Shown here piece by piece: positions 6,270 through 8,489 of a stretch of 8,489 nt of DNA (positions are counted from its first letter, which is position 1; every line of letters starts with the position of its first letter). Under the pieces are notes generated by a model that ran no database searches, was not told where the DNA came from, and worked only from the letters and a program-made list of their open reading frames with translations. A program made the translations under genes and the position numbers. The stretch is taken from the NCBI GenBank assembly GCA_905614375.1, contig CAJQSP010000064.1, positions 1-8,489 on the forward strand, written 5' to 3'. This DNA is from an uncultured Dehalococcoidales bacterium. GTDB taxonomy: Bacteria; Chloroflexota; Dehalococcoidia; UBA1151; UBA1328.

Positions 6270-7289
6270 ATGTCAGCAACTGCAAACAAACCTTCAAACC
6301 CAACCGAACAGCTATCCGGCGCTCGCCTGTTAGAGCTTTATCAGACCATGGTGCTAAGTCGTTACCTCGACGAACGGGTCTGGCTACTCAATCGACAAGG
6401 GAAAGCGGCGATCGCTGCTTCCGCCCAAGGCCATGAAGCGACTCAGGTTGCTTGCATCGAGGCGACCGACTCCTCGAAAGATCATTATTTGATCTACTAT
6501 CGCCAGTTCGCCGCGATGATGGCGCTTGGTACAACGCCGGAAGAGATGCTTCGAGGATTCTTAGCCAAAGAAGACGAACCGATGAGCGCTGCTCGCCAGT
6601 TCCCACTTCACGGAGCGCATCCTCGCGTTGACTTGTTCAACTTCTCCAACGTTATCGCCACACAGCTCCCGCAGGCCGCCGGGGTTGCACTTGCCGATAA
6701 ATTGAAGGGCTCTGATGCAGTGACTCTGGTGTTTTTCGGCGATGGCGCTTCCTCGCAGGGTGATACGCACGAGGCGATGAACTTCGCAGGTGTTCACAAA
6801 TTGCCGATAATTTTCTTTTGCGAGAACAACCGCTACGCTATTTCAGTTCCCATCGAAAAACAGATGGGCGTCGAGGGCGTTGCCAGTAGGGCGATTGGAT
6901 ATGGATTCCCCGGAGTGCAGGTCGACGGCACTGACGTTATTGCGGTTCATGAAGCGACGAAGGCAGCTGTAGAACGTGCGAGAGTTGGAGACGGCCCGAC
7001 GCTGATCGAGGCATCGGTAGAACGCCTTCTCGCTCACACAACCGATGACGACCACACTCGCTATCGTTCGGCTGAAGACATCGCGCAGATGGCGAATAGA
7101 GATCCAATCAAAATTTTGTCTGAACTACTTAAAAGACGTGACTTACTTACCGATAATGCAGACACAGAAATTCACGATGATGCTAAGAAACGGGTGAACG
7201 TTGCCACCGATATTGTGGACGCTGAACCGTACCCGAGCGTCGATACGATGTTTGATCACGTGGTCGACTCCGTCGGAGGTAATTTTTAG
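6270..7289 (+). CDS. bkdAA: 2-oxoacid dehydrogenase complex E1 component, alpha subunit (branched-chain type)
   Basis: This 339-residue protein is the thiamine-diphosphate-binding alpha subunit of a heterotetrameric E1, which decarboxylates a 2-oxoacid and passes the acyl group to the lipoyl arm of E2 in the cytoplasm. The ThDP/Mg motif is clear: GDG at 157-159 and ENN at 185-187. The active-site phosphate-loop segment reads HTTDDD (256-261), followed by YR, as in bacterial branched-chain and Gram-positive-type E1 alpha. The N-terminal part carries the usual YRQF and GHEATQ blocks. Length is near the 330-380 common in the family. The first 14 residues are variable and polar. It begins a three-gene run (E1 alpha, E1 beta, E2) and overlaps the next start by one base. 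Branched-chain 2-oxoacids are the likely substrate, judging by the E2 start downstream, but pyruvate or acetoin cannot be excluded. The start lies eight bases after a TATAAT box and lacks a Shine-Dalgarno. Confidence 0.93.
   Translation: MSATANKPSNPTEQLSGARLLELYQTMVLSRYLDERVWLLNRQGKAAIAASAQGHEATQVACIEATDSSKDHYLIYYRQFAAMMALGTTPEEMLRGFLAKEDEPMSAARQFPLHGAHPRVDLFNFSNVIATQLPQAAGVALADKLKGSDAVTLVFFGDGASSQGDTHEAMNFAGVHKLPIIFFCENNRYAISVPIEKQMGVEGVASRAIGYGFPGVQVDGTDVIAVHEATKAAVERARVGDGPTLIEASVERLLAHTTDDDHTRYRSAEDIAQMANRDPIKILSELLKRRDLLTDNADTEIHDDAKKRVNVATDIVDAEPYPSVDTMFDHVVDSVGGNF
7275..7279 (+). promoter_or_regulatory. Ribosome binding site fixing the GTG start of E1 beta
   Basis: GGAGG lies inside the last codons of E1 alpha, nine bases ahead of the GTG at 7289. 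It supports this unusual start codon and translational coupling through the TAGTG overlap. Confidence 0.75.
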
Positions 7290-8272
7290 TGAGTGAGCAG
7301 ACAGTAATTGAGGCAGTTCGAGCGACCTTGCAGTCGGAGATGCGCCGCGACGATTCAGTGATTGTCCTCGGTGAGGACGTTGGTAGTCGAGGCGGAGTGT
7401 TTCTGGCGACGGACGGTCTTATTGATGAATTCGGTGAGAACCGAGTGATCGATATGCCACTGGCGGAATCGTCAATATGCGGAGTTGCGCTCGGAGCGGC
7501 CGTCAATGGTTTGCGGCCGATCGCAGAAATTCAGTTTGCCGACTTTGTTTGGCCAGCTATAAATCAACTGGTTGGTGAAGCTTCTAAAGTGCGCTACGGC
7601 ACAAACGGCATGAAGACTGCGCCTATGACTGTACGCATACCTTACGGAGGCGGTGTCAGAGGCGGCTTGTACCACTCCCAGAGCATAGAAGTACTCTTTT
7701 CGCACACCCCGGGTCTCTCTGTTGTGGCTCCAGCTACGCCATACGATGCGAAAGGTTTGCTCGCAACCGCAATTCGTACGGATGATCCTGTGGTCGTGCT
7801 CGAGCACAAGCGAACATATCGTTTGGTGAAGGGTGAAGTGCCGGATGAGGATTACACGATCCCAATTGGCAAAGCGGAGGTCAAACGACCTGGTAAAGAT
7901 ATGACGATCGTTACGTACGGACTGATGCTGCACTACGGTCTTCAGGCTGCAGAAATGGCAGCTGCGAACGGTATAGATGTCGAAATTCTCGATTTGCGTA
8001 CGTTGCGACCTCTCGATGCCGACGCCATTGCGGAATCGGCTTCCCGAACGGGTAAGGTATTGATAGTTCAGGAAGACACGCCTGCTGTGAGTATTTCGTC
8101 TGAAGTTGCCGCAATTATCGGTGAGCGATGTTTCTTCGATCTTGACGGTCCGATTACTCGACTTGGACCACCTGAACTTCCGCCGATGCCATTCTCTCCG
8201 ATTCAAGAGTCAGCATTCATGCCTTCACCGGAGAAAATATTGGCCGCTATTACGAAGCTCTCGGAGATTTAG
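7289..8272 (+). CDS. bkdAB: 2-oxoacid dehydrogenase complex E1 component, beta subunit (branched-chain type)
   Basis: This 327-residue protein, of normal family length, pairs with the alpha subunit to form the E1 active site. It has a transketolase-like pyrimidine-binding domain (about 1-180) and a C-terminal transketolase domain (about 195-320). Visible landmarks are GEDVG (28-32), DMPLAES with E60, the glutamate expected to contact the thiamine aminopyrimidine ring, QFADF (82-86), and GGLYHSQS (125-132) with H129, the conserved active-site histidine. The DLRTLRPLD block (235-243) is typical of the C-terminal domain. The GTG start overlaps the alpha stop codon by one base (TAGTG) and has a good GGAGG. 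It is followed two bases later by the E2 start, so the three proteins are made from one mRNA in coupled fashion. The substrate is inferred to be branched-chain 2-oxoacids. Confidence 0.95.
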   Translation: MSEQTVIEAVRATLQSEMRRDDSVIVLGEDVGSRGGVFLATDGLIDEFGENRVIDMPLAESSICGVALGAAVNGLRPIAEIQFADFVWPAINQLVGEASKVRYGTNGMKTAPMTVRIPYGGGVRGGLYHSQSIEVLFSHTPGLSVVAPATPYDAKGLLATAIRTDDPVVVLEHKRTYRLVKGEVPDEDYTIPIGKAEVKRPGKDMTIVTYGLMLHYGLQAAEMAAANGIDVEILDLRTLRPLDADAIAESASRTGKVLIVQEDTPAVSISSEVAAIIGERCFFDLDGPITRLGPPELPPMPFSPIQESAFMPSPEKILAAITKLSEI

Positions 8273-8274
8273 AG

Positions 8275-8489
8275 ATGGCTTTCAACATTGAATTGCCACA
8301 TGTTGGCGAATCGGTCACCGAGGCGGTGATTGGCAAATGGTTAAAAACGCCCGGCGATACGATCGAAAAATACGATCCGCTGGTCGAGGTGATTACCGAC
8401 AAAGTCGCTATGGACGTTCCGTCGCCGGTGACAGGTACTCTCACTAAAATTTTCGCTGAAGAGGGTGAAACCGTTCTGATGGGCGCGGT
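8275..8489 (+). CDS. bkdB: Dihydrolipoyl acyltransferase (E2) of the 2-oxoacid dehydrogenase complex, N-terminal part only
   Basis: The first 71 codons are present before the right edge. They encode one lipoyl domain: LPHVGESVTEAVIGKW near the start, then DPLVEVITDKVAMDVPSP with the lipoyl-lysine K43 in the TDKVA turn. The lipoyl arm carries the acyl group from E1 to the E2 catalytic domain, which makes acyl-CoA. The KYDPLVEVITDK segment resembles branched-chain complex E2 (BkdB) more than pyruvate E2. The E1-binding and acyltransferase domains lie outside the window. GGAG at 8263-8266, within the end of E1 beta, is eight bases from the ATG, and the gap between the genes is only two bases. 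Confidence 0.92.
   Translation, partial: MAFNIELPHVGESVTEAVIGKWLKTPGDTIEKYDPLVEVITDKVAMDVPSPVTGTLTKIFAEEGETVLMGA

Noticed and set aside
7472..8206. Minus-strand open frame of 244 codons opposite E1 beta
   Set aside because: E1 beta is unmistakable on the other strand. This translation has no recognisable motif and a shadow-like composition.

Overview
The window looks like ordinary bacterial chromosome of roughly balanced base composition, densely coding, with short intergenic gaps and no rRNA, tRNA, CRISPR array or insertion sequence that I can see. The organism cannot be fixed from this sequence. Tandem paralogues of mandelate-racemase-like enolase-superfamily enzymes, a bkd-type 2-oxoacid dehydrogenase operon and a lipoprotein cyclophilin would fit a Chloroflexota bacterium of the SAR202 kind, where enolase-superfamily expansion is a known trait. 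That placement is an inference and is only moderately likely.

Layout from left to right: (1) 1-2399, minus strand: two adjacent enolase-superfamily genes, the downstream one cut by the left edge. They are clearly duplicates and both seem to lack the usual His/Asp dyad. (2) 2400-2676: a non-coding divergent gap. (3) 2677-4770, plus strand: a large single-pass membrane protein with a signal peptide, a degenerate von Willebrand A-like domain, beta-sandwich domains, one transmembrane helix and a cytoplasmic tail that resembles half of an FHA domain. (4) 4793-4838: a strong hairpin flanked by A and T runs, serving as a bidirectional terminator between convergent genes. (5) 4860-6071, minus strand: two tandem cyclophilin-type peptidyl-prolyl isomerases, one exported as a lipoprotein and one cytoplasmic. 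(6) 6072-6269: a divergent regulatory gap with a perfect 7-bp inverted repeat, a TATACT box for the cyclophilin operon and a TATAAT box almost touching the next start codon. (7) 6270-8489, plus strand: E1 alpha, E1 beta and the start of E2 of a branched-chain-type 2-oxoacid dehydrogenase complex, cut by the right edge.

The three functional blocks are sugar-acid-type dehydration or epimerisation, surface protein and folding functions, and oxidative decarboxylation of 2-oxoacids to acyl-CoA. They are not obviously one pathway. The E1/E2 genes form a tight, translationally coupled operon, the cyclophilins form a second operon and the enolase paralogues probably a third. I found no convincing new multi-gene system. 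The least ordinary items are the VWA/FHA-like membrane protein, the enolase paralogues with altered catalytic positions, and the apparently leaderless E1 alpha transcript.
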